This document shows positions 35,101 to 46,648 of a stretch of DNA of 64,000 bases, piece by piece. The DNA lies in the NCBI GenBank assembly GCA_014773175.1, contig VXCM01000482.1:87969-151968 (forward strand). Direction: 5' to 3'. Within the stretch, counting starts at the first letter, position 1. Each line of letters opens with the position of its first letter. The position numbers and the translations under genes are program-made. Origin of the DNA: Lucifuga dentata (Eukaryota; Chordata; Actinopteri; Ophidiiformes; Bythitidae). The notes below the pieces were generated by a model, which had not been told where the DNA came from, did no database searches, and saw nothing but the letters and a program-made list of their open reading frames with translations.

Positions 35101-38100
35101 CCTGTGTGAGATGTGCAGACATAGCCATGACCCCAGTCACAACCTCGTGAGAACCAAGACACCTCTCTCTATCCCTGAGCATGGAACTTCTGGAGAATTA
35201 AGGTAACTCATACAGATTATGGATACAAGTAGTTGTTACCGACATTTTTTTTTTTTTTTTTTTTTTTACATACAACAGTGCTACCCATTTCTGCTAAAAC
35301 TGGGTCTTTTCACATTCGTTTAGAAAACCTTCAGAGAAAAAAAGATGCTAATCATTGCTAAGGGAGCAGGATCTTAAAAAGAAAATAATATTTTAGTGTG
35401 TAGTTTTCTGTAATTTATTAATCATTTGTGTGAATGTGTTTTTGACAAATAAACCTTTGATAGTCAACAAATAGGTCTTCCCGATAACATTTCAAACCAG
35501 GTTCCCAAGGCGAGGAGACAGGACAGTGCGCAAGGCTGAGCGACAGCGCCTCAAAGCTGAAAGGAGGCAGCTAAGAGCTGAAGTGAAGGAAATCAAGAAG
35601 AAACTGAGACTGGAGAAGAGGGGGCTGCAGTGGAGTGGGCCCTCTACCTCAGGCAGAGCCAACCTGACAAACATGGCCTCCACCTCCACCCAGGTCCCAG
35701 CCCTGCCCCCAGCTGCTGCCTCAGAAATGGCCTCAGGTCCAGCCCCAACCCAAGGTCCCATCCCTGCCCTGGTCCCTGATCCCCAGGCCTCCAGTCCAGA
35801 GTAAGCGCCACCTTGGAAGGGCGTCCGACAGTGCTGGGCATTTTGAACCCAGCATGGATGCAAAAAAGTATTTTTTTCCAAGAAAAAATCAAAATATGCC
35901 ATCTTTGTTATCTAGTCTGTATGAGTGTATCGCTGGCTGCTCTGGGGTGGTGGAAAATGTTGGAACTACCTCTGTGAAAACTGCTGCTGCTTCATAGATT
36001 TTCTAAGAAAATTTGCTTTTGAGCTGCAAAAAAAATCTGGGGTCCTGCTTTTTTGATTCATAGAGAACAAAAGAGATGGGTCTTATAAGAAACCAGGGCT
36101 ATTTTCAACAGTGCTCTGTACACTTGAAACTAGGGGTCCCAGGGTCTCGCACACCTCCTTGGTGCCCACAATGGCTGCCTTGTTTCTGGATGAAAATCTA
36201 CCCGACGGCACCCGTCTGGAGCCTGGTACCAAGTTCATCAAATACTGGAAGATGAGGAACTCGGGCACAATCAGCTGGACCTCAGAGACTAAGGTATCCC
36301 CCACCACCACCCATCGAGAGGACAGACTCCACTTTCTCTTTGCCCCTTTGCTTCACCTCCACTTCGAGTCCCTTCTCAGCTTATTTACCTTCTTATCTAA
36401 GTCAAGTACACCAACTAACACCAACTAAAATTTCTCTCCCAGCCTAATTCAACTAATTCTTTTTTGTCTGAGCTCTTTTATTATTTAACTTTAGTTGAAT
36501 CAATTTTTGTGGCTTCAGTTTTTAAGTCTGTCACCATATGTGTGTGTGTGTGTGTGTGTGTGCGCGTGTGTGCACGTGTGTGCGCGTGTGTGGCCCGCGC
36601 GTGTCCCTCCCTTGAGCATGTCTATTTTTTCTGTTGTGTAACTTTGGTGGCATGCACTTGTCTGTGTGCTTTTTCGCATGTGTATTCCTATTTTGTGTAT
36701 GTGTGTGCGTGCCCCCAGCTAGTGTTCATGTGGGGTAACCTTGGCCTGGTGTCAGAAGAGAAGAGGGAGGTGCCAGTTCCCTTGCTGCTGCCTGGACAAG
36801 TGGGTGTGGTCAGTGTGGCTTTTGTCGCTCCTGTGATGGAGGGGACGTACACCTCCCACTGGCGGCTGGCACACTGTGGGTGTCAGTNTGTCGCTCCTGT
36901 GATGGAGGGGACGTACACCTCCCACTGGCGGCTGGCACACTGTGGGTGTCAGTTTGGCCCACGTGTCTGGTGCAACATCGTGGTTGACCCTGGCAACAGC
37001 CGCAGCGCACTTGGTCATCAGAACAAACGACTGGCAAGTCTCCAATCACACCCTGAACAGCTGCAGCCAGAATTCAACACATACATTTTAGAGCGAGGCC
37101 AATATATCAGCACACCATTACTAGCTTATATTGCATATATTTGCATAAATGTTGGCAGATACTCACAATTGTTATGTATATCTAGCCCTTATTTTCCTTA
37201 ATTCATGTTTAATAAATGTACCATACTACTGAACTGTAAATTATCACATCCCAGTACATTTGTTTGTCAAAATTATTTAGTAACTAAATTTGGGAGATCT
37301 CCACCGAAGCTATTTGTGTTATGTTTACAAAAAAAATGAATATTGGTTCATGCATCATTATGAACCGTATCAGCCTCAAAAATAATTTTTTACAGACTCT
37401 AGTACGTTTAGATTTTGATATTCCCTACATGATATCTATTCCCTTTTCCTAAAACTGGGATAATTTTGTTCAAGTTAATAATAACTATAACTTTAACTGG
37501 AAATGGCAATAAAAGATGGTACACTGAGATGTGTTATTGCCCTTTTCGTTTCTGGTGTTTGTTAATGTAGTCTGTGCCCATCCTGTTTCCAGGACAATAA
37601 CAAGGATGTATACAAGGATGTTTGTGATTAGAATTTGATGACATATACTGTAAAAACAGATGATAAACCAGAAGTGTGTATAAACTTACTCCAAACTATA
37701 TGATTCATTTTCCTGTTAGAAAAAATTTCAAGAAACAATATACCACTGTAGAGTGAATAAACAGGGTGATGATACTAATGGTGCCAATCTTGTGTGTGAT
37801 GCAGAAGGAGGAGGTGAGGCCAGTGGAAACAGAGAAGGGGGTAAGGTCCAAGGACAGCGGCATTGACCTGTCTATAGACCTGAGCAACAGAGACTTCTAC
37901 TTCCCCTCAGTTGACCTGCTTACTGCACAGGTGCACACTTGAAAAAAACTCTGACTCAGCCACAAAATGAACAAAAATATGTTAGAATCTGGTTTCAGTT
38001 AATACTAATGTATGTGATCAGTAGATCAGCACTCATGCTGTTACGTTTTTTTTTTTTTGTAGGATCTGCTGTCATTTGAGTTGCTGGATATAAATATTGT

Positions 38101-41100
38101 ACAAGAGTTGGAGAAGGTTCCTAACAACACTCCTGTGGGTGAGCATCATATAAACACAACTATCAGATTTGAAATGAGTGGTGACACAGTTATACCCTTG
38201 CTGTCCCGATTTGTTAAATGGGGCCTTTGAAATTTGAGCAAATGTACGTTGTTTGTTTCTAGATTTGACACCCTGCATGTCCCCTCTGCCCCATGATGCA
38301 TCGGTGTTGGAGAAGGCCAGCACTTCACAGACAAAGGAAGACGCGGAGGTCACAGGGGTCAGAAAACTTTTTGGTAAGATTGTTTGAGTGCTAGAAAGCT
38401 TTGGTTAAGAACCTGAAATAGGGTTTTGCTGAGAAGAGGAATAGAAATTTAATGCAACAAGTTCTGTCAGCTGAGGCAAAACAGAATGTAGTTCACTGGA
38501 AACCTTTGGTGGCAACATTGAGCCACATCACTTCCCACATCCATCAAATTTGTTATATTTTGGTCAGGAGTGAAACCGAGGCAGCAGATGGAGCTGTTGG
38601 AGCCTGTGACCCAGGAGGAGGAGAGGGAAGAGGAGATCAGCGGTGCTCAGTTTCTCTGTGAGACAATTATCCGCTCCCTTACTTTGGAGGAGGCCCCAGA
38701 CCACAGGCCCCTACGCAGGGCCCAGCACAGCAGTCACAAGCCACAGGGTGAGGAGCCAGTGTCCCCACAAATCAAAGAGTTGCTTGGCAGTCTTGACAGT
38801 CTTCATTTCATTTTCAGTTGTTTCCAGGAGCCCCAATTTTGGCTTTGAGAGAACTGTAGAGGCAGAAAAAACAGGGAGGGTTCCAAGAGTAAACGTGGAG
38901 ATTGGTGCCAACCGAGTTGAGTGTTTAGCCCCGCCTGCCAACACAGGCCTCAACCAGCTTACCCAGGAAAAGGAGACAAGACCAGGTTAGAAAACTTTAT
39001 GGAGTTCAGCTGTTTTTGTAAACTGAAGTTGTATTTTTTCCCCATAAAGCTTCTCAGTCTTATTATTCCCTTTTTACTGGTAGCAAATCCCACTGTTCAG
39101 AAAATATGCAATATGAGCATTTAGCTACATTTGACACAGGTTGACAGTGTTTAAGATCTGGCCAAAAATGTGTTTAATTTATGATGATGACTGCTTGCTT
39201 TAGCATATCTTATAACATGTTGAATACCACTTGTCCATATCAAATTTTAAAATAATAATGATTTAGCGGAGTCTCATCTGCAGTATATTACATGTTTTAA
39301 TGCTCTGTTGGATGCTCATTCCGGTGTTTCACTTATTTTACTCGTAAGATCTTCTGCTGGGCTCAGAGAATGAAAACCTGCATATTAATTCACATAATGC
39401 AATCGAGAAGGAAGAAGTAGCAGTCTTGACTGAGATGGAAAATATGAAGGAGACTCAAGACGAGAAAGAGGAGGGTGGAACCAAAGGAGAAGATTGGGAT
39501 GAGGTAAGCACAAGTTTAAACCATCTGTGCTGAGAGCTACACGTTTCAACTACAAAGGACAAAGCATATCATAAATTCCTAATACTTTGATGCTTAGAGG
39601 GAAGATATTAGGGAAGACAAAACCATAACAGTTAACGCATGCAGCCCAAGTCTGGCAGTGACAGTTCCGCCTCGACTGTTCTCTCACCAGCTGTCTCCCG
39701 TGTTTCAGGTTAGCAGCCAGACTTCCTCAGTCTCCTCCTGCGATGATTACATCATTGTTCTCCCAGAATGCTTTGACACCAGCCGGCCTCTGGGGGAGTC
39801 CATGTACAGCTCTGCCATGTCACAGCCCGACTCCGCTGCTGCTGTGACCTCAGCCGGTCCAGTCACACAGGAGGGCAAAGAGGAAGAGTTCACCTCCAGC
39901 TTGGACAGGGCAGTACTACTGAGGGAGAGGCAGGAGGGGATGGAGACGGAGACAGTCGCTGTGGAGGATTTCTCTGTAAATACTTGGCCTCCACCCATGT
40001 CTCCCATCCACGGCAGCATGAACCAGATGCTCTGCGCTTCCCAAACCCTGGACGCCATGACCCTCACCCCTGAAGTGGTGGTGCCACCACCTGTACTCCC
40101 TGAACCCCTGCTGGCCCCTCCAGCTCTCTATTCACCAAGGTTAGATGGTGTCAGCTGCTGAATCCCATGTAGATCAGAAACACCTGCTTACATTGTTATT
40201 TTTATAAGATCATTTTCAGCCAGATTTTGCATTTTTGACTGTTTTTAATTCTTTATTTATTGTATTTTTCAGGTCTGAGGCACTGTACCTGGCTGAGGAC
40301 CCCAGTCCTCCTGCTTGTGAACCATGTGAGCCACACCAACCAAGAGTCCACCTAAACTGTGAGTCTTACTATCAGATTCAGTGGTTATAAAGTACATTAC
40401 ACACCAAGGAATTGGTGGCATTGTGTTATACATAATACAGCATATTCAAATAATAAACTGAAAATAAGACTCAACATAATTGAAACATTCAGTATCTCTG
40501 TTCACTCAAAAACAGTGTGGCAGACATGTGACAGCAGTGTTAAAGCAGCAGCAAAGATTGTCTGCACACTGTGAGGGAAATTATCCCACAATGTCCTTTC
40601 CAGTGGTTTTATGAGGTTTACTCAATATGACTCGAGAAAGGAAGGGTACATTGTGTGCCGCTGTATAGTGTGACAAAAATAGGACATGACCGTGATTTAA
40701 AACTGGGTTATTTAACTTGCACCTGATAATCTTCTGTGGGAGTCACTTTGATGATACACCTGAATTAACAGTTTTGTGCTTTGAGGATTTGTGTCAAACA
40801 TCACATTTTACACATTTTAGGTGTTTGTGAGCAGAAAGCAATCAAGTTAACAGACATGATTTGTTGTTTCAGCAGAAGGAAAACTGTTTTTCCTTTAATA
40901 TTATATTGGTTTTTTTTTTCCATTTTCTCTATTTTGCAGTATCATCTAGTCTGTCCAGATCAGCAGGCTCAGCAGCTAGTGCCTTTGAGACATACAACCC
41001 CAGACCCAGCAACTCTCTGCAGCCAAGGTACAATAAAACAAAGAGAAAAGCTACACTAAGCACTTTGTGGGTGACATCAGTTATGCGTGATGTTCACAAT

Positions 41101-42473
41101 AATTTCAATAGTGCCAAAGAACACAACTTCTGAGCTACCAGAAGTCCACAACCTTATGATCCTGCATTTGTGTAACAAAGGTCAACACCTAAAGTAATGT
41201 GACACGTCTATTAATGCCTTTACTAGTAAACCAAACGAACATGTTTCCTTGCAGATATTGTAGAAAAGCAGTTTACCACATCCCTGTCTTTGTACTAGGG
41301 GCCAAGGAGGCATTACCGAAGGATTTGTCAAGGGGGCGCTCTCTGTGGCAGCGTCTGCTTATAAGGCTCTCTTCACTGGACCAAACTGTTCAGTGCAGGT
41401 ACATCAATCGCCACTAGATTAACTAGTTTACTGTAAACTACAGTGAAAAGTCTCCTTTTGAGGCAGGAAACACAAGAACTGGTGGATGTGTGGGAAAAAT
41501 CCAGGTGAAAAATTTGCTTAAACCAAAGTGTTCCTTTACAAAATTTGGATTTTTTTTTTTTTTTTTTTNTTTTTTTTTTTTTTTTTTAGAAATCAGTAAA
41601 AACAATGAGCCTTTCTCACACTGCAGGTCCTTAATCTACTTTAGTCTACATTTTAAACATCTAGCTCACACTCATTGCCAAACAAATCACAGCTTGTTGA
41701 TTTAAACTTAGCACTGATAGATTCTCATAGGTTCTAAAACTAGTACTTTTGGCATGTGCAAAATGCATTCAGGTGGTAGAGTTGGTTTTTTTTTGGGGGG
41801 GGAGGGTATTGAGTTTCACTGGGAGGACTTGTGCAAGGTTAAGATGAAGCTATCCGTTCCAGATCACGCTTCTGTGCAGATTCCCTGACCAACAGTAGGA
41901 GTCGCTGTTGCAGCAACAAGGGCAAGATATTTGCTGGCTTTCTTACTATGAACACAATAAATCGTGTTAATTGAAATCAAGGAAGAGGTCGTGAGTTGAG
42001 TAAACTATTCTGCTGAAAGTCATTACTTATGTCCACTACAATTTTAAAGTTGGACGACTTACATTAGGGTGAGAATCACTGCACCCCCATAATCCTCAAG
42101 CAGTGTGTAGTTTTTAATCACTACAACACAGTCAAAATATGCATCATCGCTTGATGTTTGGTCAGAATGTGACTTGAAAAATCACTGAAAATATTGCTTC
42201 AGACAAACAGATGCCAGTAGTATTCATCTTCTCTTCTTCCTGTTTCCTTTGCCTTTTCCGTCCTGTCTTCCTTTTCCCCTGCAGCGAGGCATTGACCCAG
42301 CCACCAGACAGGACCCCTCCATGATGGCGATGCTGCTGGAGATGGGCTTCAGAGACCAGCGGCTCAACCAGAGGCTGCTGAGGAAGCACAGCTTCAGCCT
42401 GCTGCACACTGTCAATGAGCTGGTGCAGATGGCTGAGGAAAGCCAGAGTGAAACTGTCAACGCTCAACACTGA
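32120..42473 (+). CDS. nbr1: NBR1 autophagy cargo receptor
   Basis: Selective-autophagy receptor that binds ubiquitinated cargo and Atg8-family proteins. The coding exons in phase are 32120-32221, 32566-32628, 32729-32747, 32953-32975, 34042-34224, 34459-34536, 34660-34883, 35083-35202, 35501-35800, 36134-36293, 36719-37033, 37805-37930, 38063-38138, 38263-38373, 38568-38747, 38818-38985, 39349-39503, 39709-40139, 40273-40358, 40940-41027, 41299-41398 and 42285-42473. Domains in order: N-terminal PB1 (KYFDEDNEEICINSQEEYEE), ZZ zinc finger (CSSC..KCSVCPSC..CEMC), coiled coil (35.5 kb), four-tryptophan/NBR1 domain (FLDENLPDGTRLEPGTKF to FGPRVWCNI), LIR motif in DDYIIVLPE, amphipathic KGALSVAASAYKALF, and C-terminal UBA (MLLEMGFRDQRLN). 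About 1,076 residues once a false 66-base duplication at 36823-36888 is discounted. The 37033 donor is GC. The exon at 36134 was chosen by phase. Confidence 0.93.
33254..33638. mobile_element. Tc1-type MITE in nbr1 intron 4
   Basis: Terminal inverted repeats of about 30 bases (CACTACAGGCCAGAAGTTTG at the left, its near-complement at the right) are bounded on both sides by TA, the Tc1/mariner target duplication. At 385 bases it is non-autonomous; the small ORF inside has no transposase motif. Confidence 0.85.
36538..36600. repeat. (GT)n microsatellite in nbr1 intron
   Basis: Long GT run passing into GTGCGC and GTGCAC variants between nbr1 exons 10 and 11. Confidence 0.9.
36823..36953. repeat. 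65-base direct duplication around an N inside nbr1 exon 11
   Basis: Bases 36823-36887 are repeated exactly at 36889-36953 with one N (36888) between. The unit encodes part of the four-tryptophan domain, which other NBR1 proteins carry once. Its 66-base period keeps the frame, so the error is silent to ORF finding. Most likely an assembly join. Confidence 0.9.
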
Positions 42474-43930
42474 CTGAAGGAAAGCTGGGAAAAAGCTGCA
42501 TCGTAGATGGTAACAGGAAGGCATTGGGTTTGACTTGTTCCCCTTCATAAACATAATCTAAAGAATATTTAGATCAAACTCCATGTTCTCATCCTTTCCA
42601 GGGTCTGGATTTTTAGAGTAATATAAAGGAAGAGAAATTACTTACGATTCATGCAGTTGATTATTTAGTAGTCAGATGGGTTTATCTACCAATAATAATG
42701 GAGTTCATTCGATGGAGAACACTGTCACAGAGTCAACAACATGGAACAAAAATGAAAGAGGAGCAATATTTTCCAGGACACTTTTCATTAGAGAGAAAAG
42801 AGCATTCATGTACGACTTTTCTTCCTGTCTTTGCCTCTAATTTGTCTTTACAATCAGATAAAATTAGGTACGTAAACTTATAGATTTGAATGATCTTGAT
42901 GAATCTAGTCAAGATTGTAATTTAATCTTTGCCATGGCTTCTTTCCCTGGGCTTTCGAGCTTTATGTACTTGTCAAAAGGACCACGTTTGTGCTTTTGAC
43001 TGCAGAACAGTGTGTGTTTCACTTCCTCATCTTAGTGTTGTTAAGAATATTGTGGCTTCTCCTTCTGGCTCTGCAAAACACTCATTATTGTCTCTTGATG
43101 GGGCTTAGATAGTTTCTTCTCTCAGACAGAACAGTGGAGATGATTACTGATAAATGTTAAAGATGAGGAAAATCTCTGTTTTAAGGTGATGCTTCTGGGG
43201 CTATGTGGATTTTGTGGGTGTACAGTTGCAGCAACAAACAGATATTACAGACTTTAATTTTTCTTGATTATAGTAGTGAAATCTGCCTAAACAATGCAAT
43301 CTTTTTCTGTATCAGAGTACTGTTATTTTAGATGTTGACATGTGGAATGTATACAAAACTGTCCAAATGGATCACTGTTGAGACACAGATGTTTTCTACT
43401 GCTTTACAGAGGACGCCTGCATGAGAGGTTGAGATTTAGAATGAGTATTGTTGTGGTCTTAGCAGAGTCACAGTGGAAAGTGTCTGCTTTGCACCATCAT
43501 TCACACCCTGCCTGCAGCTTCGTACGTTCTCATTCACCCATTAACAAAACCTTGAAATAGTTTAATTTATCACTCATCCAAACCAAGATGTTGCTTAACA
43601 CATTCCTGAATCTCTTAATGGAACCAAGTATATTTTACTGCTGATTCACAAATATATATATGGTGATTTTACATTATTTGCACATTTAATTTAAAATACT
43701 CTTTTTTTTTTTAAAAATATCTTTCTTTGTGTGTGGTTTTGTTGACTTTGGTTGAGGTTTTTGGAGCTATATCCTATGTTTTATTGCTCCCCCCCCCATG
43801 TTTTTAAGAGTCATGCTCTAGAGGAAAATGCTGAATATATCTACTATGCTTGTCAAATTCTGCCACAGTTACAATAAATAATCCTGCTACTGTCAATCTG
43901 CCAATAAACAATTTGCACATGTATATGCCT
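42474..43930 (+). other. Probable nbr1 3' untranslated region
   Basis: AT-rich sequence without coding potential follows the stop codon. AATAAA signals at about 43874 and 43903 are the likely polyadenylation signals. Confidence 0.55.
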
Positions 43931-44440
43931 CTCCTTATAAGCGTATAAATTATTTAAAATTTTACACAAAAAGTGCGCAGTATTTGCTGGATTGCGCAAT
44001 ATGGAGGAAGAGAAAATTAATTACAAGCAGTACATGTGATCCGCCGCTGCGGGCAGCCGAGCTGACCTGTCACCTGAAGAAGAAGGAAGTGTTTCCACGC
44101 GTGTTTTTGTCAAAGTGAAAGCAGAGACCTGAAGCGGTTTGTCTGCATTGTTAATGAAGTTTTCCTCGTCTTGAAGCATAACGAAATCCACGCTGCTGAG
44201 CATTCTGCGTGTGATGCTTGGCGTTAAATGAAGTGGGACCGTGGAGATCATCTTCCTGTCAGCTGTGCTTCATTTCTGCACCGCAGGCGCAAATGTGGTA
44301 CGCCTTTCTTATATTTCAGCTAAGACACCAGCATTCTAACGCAAATCCATGTCTGGTGTAGGTTTGAAAAGTTTTCGAACGGCTTCTCTACTTTTCGTAA
44401 CGTTGCGAGCACGGTAGGCCTGGAGACGATACATTTCGTC
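43931..44440. promoter_or_regulatory. Candidate tmem106a promoter and 5' noncoding exon
   Basis: A CpG-richer island between the nbr1 end signals and the first tmem106a coding exon. It includes GCAAATGTG/GTACGC near 44290-44300 as a possible noncoding exon donor. No TATA box stands out. The location fits a 5' UTR exon, but this is inferred. Confidence 0.35.
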
Positions 44441-44828
44441 GTGTTGAGGATGTACGTTTCTACGTTTCTTTATCATATTCCATGTGGGATGGGAAGAGTA
44501 ACATCACATTTTAGTAGAATCTTTGCTGCTTCACTTAGGCTACTTACGAAAAAGTAAAAAATGCCAATGTAACCTAAAATGTCATATTAAAGCGTCTCTT
44601 TTTAAGACTTTAGGATAACATATGGTCAGCAACATACTGTGAATAAGATGCGTTCAAATGCAGGCTCACCTGTTCTTGATGAGAAAACTCAATCGGAGTT
44701 ATTTTAAAGGGCAAACAAATAAATAAATGGAGTAAATTTAAAGTTACAGTCCATGTCCAAACATAAAGCCAAAAATCAAAATACATGAATCTGTTATATT
44801 CTTAATTACACACTGGCTGGGCTAGTTT

Positions 44829-45860
44829 GAGGGTTGATTGATAAGACTTGGGCCTAACACGTTTTCAGAGGTGTTGTGTATTTTCCACACGTCTGCCAAC
44901 AATACTGGAACACATTCAGAGTAAATCATTTCTTATGCACAAGGAGTCTGTCGATGTTTGTTATAAACCAAAACTTAGAACATATTGTCATATTAAAAAT
45001 AATTATAATGGAACTATATGTTAGACAGAACTTAACTAAAAGTCAAAGATCTCTATGGCTCAGGTATTTTAGCATAGCATTAGCTATTGAAACAGGAAGG
45101 TTTAATGCCAGGAGAGGAGAGACTGTGCTATGTGAATTACAAGAGATTGAAAATTAAGTTCATTTTATATTTTACTGTTCTTTATATGATGGTTGGGTTG
45201 TACTTTTTCACAAAATGTGTTCAATCAATGCAGATTTTTTTTGGTTGAATGATTACCAAAGGCTAGATTTGTGTTTTAGGAAGGGAAGCTTCTTTGTTGC
45301 AGACTNTGGTTGAATGATTACCAAAGGCTAGATTTGTGTTTTAGGAAGGGAAGCTTCTTTGTTGCAGACTTTTTGTGTAAAGCTTGGGAGAGAAGACATT
45401 TGTCTAGTTTGAGTTGTAAAATTTATGTAATAGGTTAATTTTTATTTATTTATTTAGGGTGTAACTTGGGATGTTATCACTGTATGTAATGGACTTTTTT
45501 TTCTTTTTTTTTTCACTACTGCAGCAATGTGTTTAGCATCTTATAAGCACATGTGGCCTGGGCAGTTTGTGTGCATGACACAAACTAAAATCAAAAACTC
45601 AGTCACCACTGCAGGGATTTAATTCCAGTTTCATAGAAGTAATTTTCTTGGTTTTCCACAAATCCTCCACAGCTGATATAACTTGAGCATTTGAGGCCAA
45701 AAGGGTCCCAGCTAAATCCATTTTAATGTACAGGAAAAGGGTAAAGTCTGAGGGAGCCAAGTCAGATGGGTAGATGCTGATCTAGTTCAAAGGCATCATG
45801 CACATAATCATGACATGTTGACCTAGTTTATCCATCTGTACAACTCACAGAGTCTTGGTT
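44829..45860 (-). pseudogene. Degenerate mariner element with transposase remnant
   Basis: The left boundary reads GAGGGTTGATTGATAAG, the same word that opens the remnant at 52907. On the minus strand around 45790-45600 the translation gives HIYPSDLAPSDFTLF, then AGTLLASNAQVISAVEDLW. This is the mariner catalytic end (family form YSPDLAPCDFFLFP). Stops and gaps make it non-functional. A 64-base assembly duplication (N at 45306) sits inside. Confidence 0.65.
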
Positions 45861-46648
45861 ACATCTGGAACTTGTAAGTTATAAACATTGAAATCAAGTG
45901 AATACATTTGGTGTTTAAAACCACATAAGGGATTATATTACTTACACACAAAAAAAAAAAAAATNAAAAAAAAAAAAAATAGCAGAACTCCTGCTTACTT
46001 TCTTATGTGTTTGACTCAGAACAGATCACATCAACTCTCAGATGTATGCAAAACACTTCAAATATACACAGTCAAAACTGACTATTTGGGCCTTTAAATG
46101 CAAAAATATATGCCATAATGTTATTGAATGCATAAAGATTTACTTTTTGAAACTGTTGTGATAAAAGAATTTGTTTTAATTTGTGAAATTTATCAGTCAA
46201 CACAGTCGAGCCGAACACTCAGCAGGAGTAATTCAGAGTGAAGCTTGTTAAAATCACTTGCAATAAAATCATAAAAGAAAATGTCACTGTGCTTTATGTC
46301 ACGCCCACACTGTGGACTCTGTTCGTATCCTCATATGTGCTGCGGTAATGGAATTTGAATATGAGTAAGGCTGTGGGTCACAGGATTCTTTAGTGGATCT
46401 CTTAAGGATTACCAGAAAAGACTAGCAGAAATCTGTGGAAATTCTACAATCAGCCTACATACTGTAGATAAACTACTAGTCGTAGGTGAAATTAAAGGAG
46501 AATCTTAGGCATCGTTGAGCTTCAGGAAGAAGATTTCAGCCTTTTTTTGGTCTGTTTTTTCTTTAGAACTGATTGAGTAAACTGTCATGGTCACAATAGG
46601 AAATGTCAGCAAGAAAAAAAAACAGACGATCCTGATCTGACAAATGGG

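Noticed and set aside
36464..37201. 245-residue continuous ORF over nbr1 exon 11
   Set aside because: Only the part from 36719 to 37033 is exon. The upstream part translates a GT microsatellite, and the internal repeat is an assembly duplication.
38828..38985. Acceptor at CCAG/GAGCCCC for nbr1 exon 16
   Set aside because: It leads to an early stop in the required phase; the AG at 38816-38817 keeps the frame.
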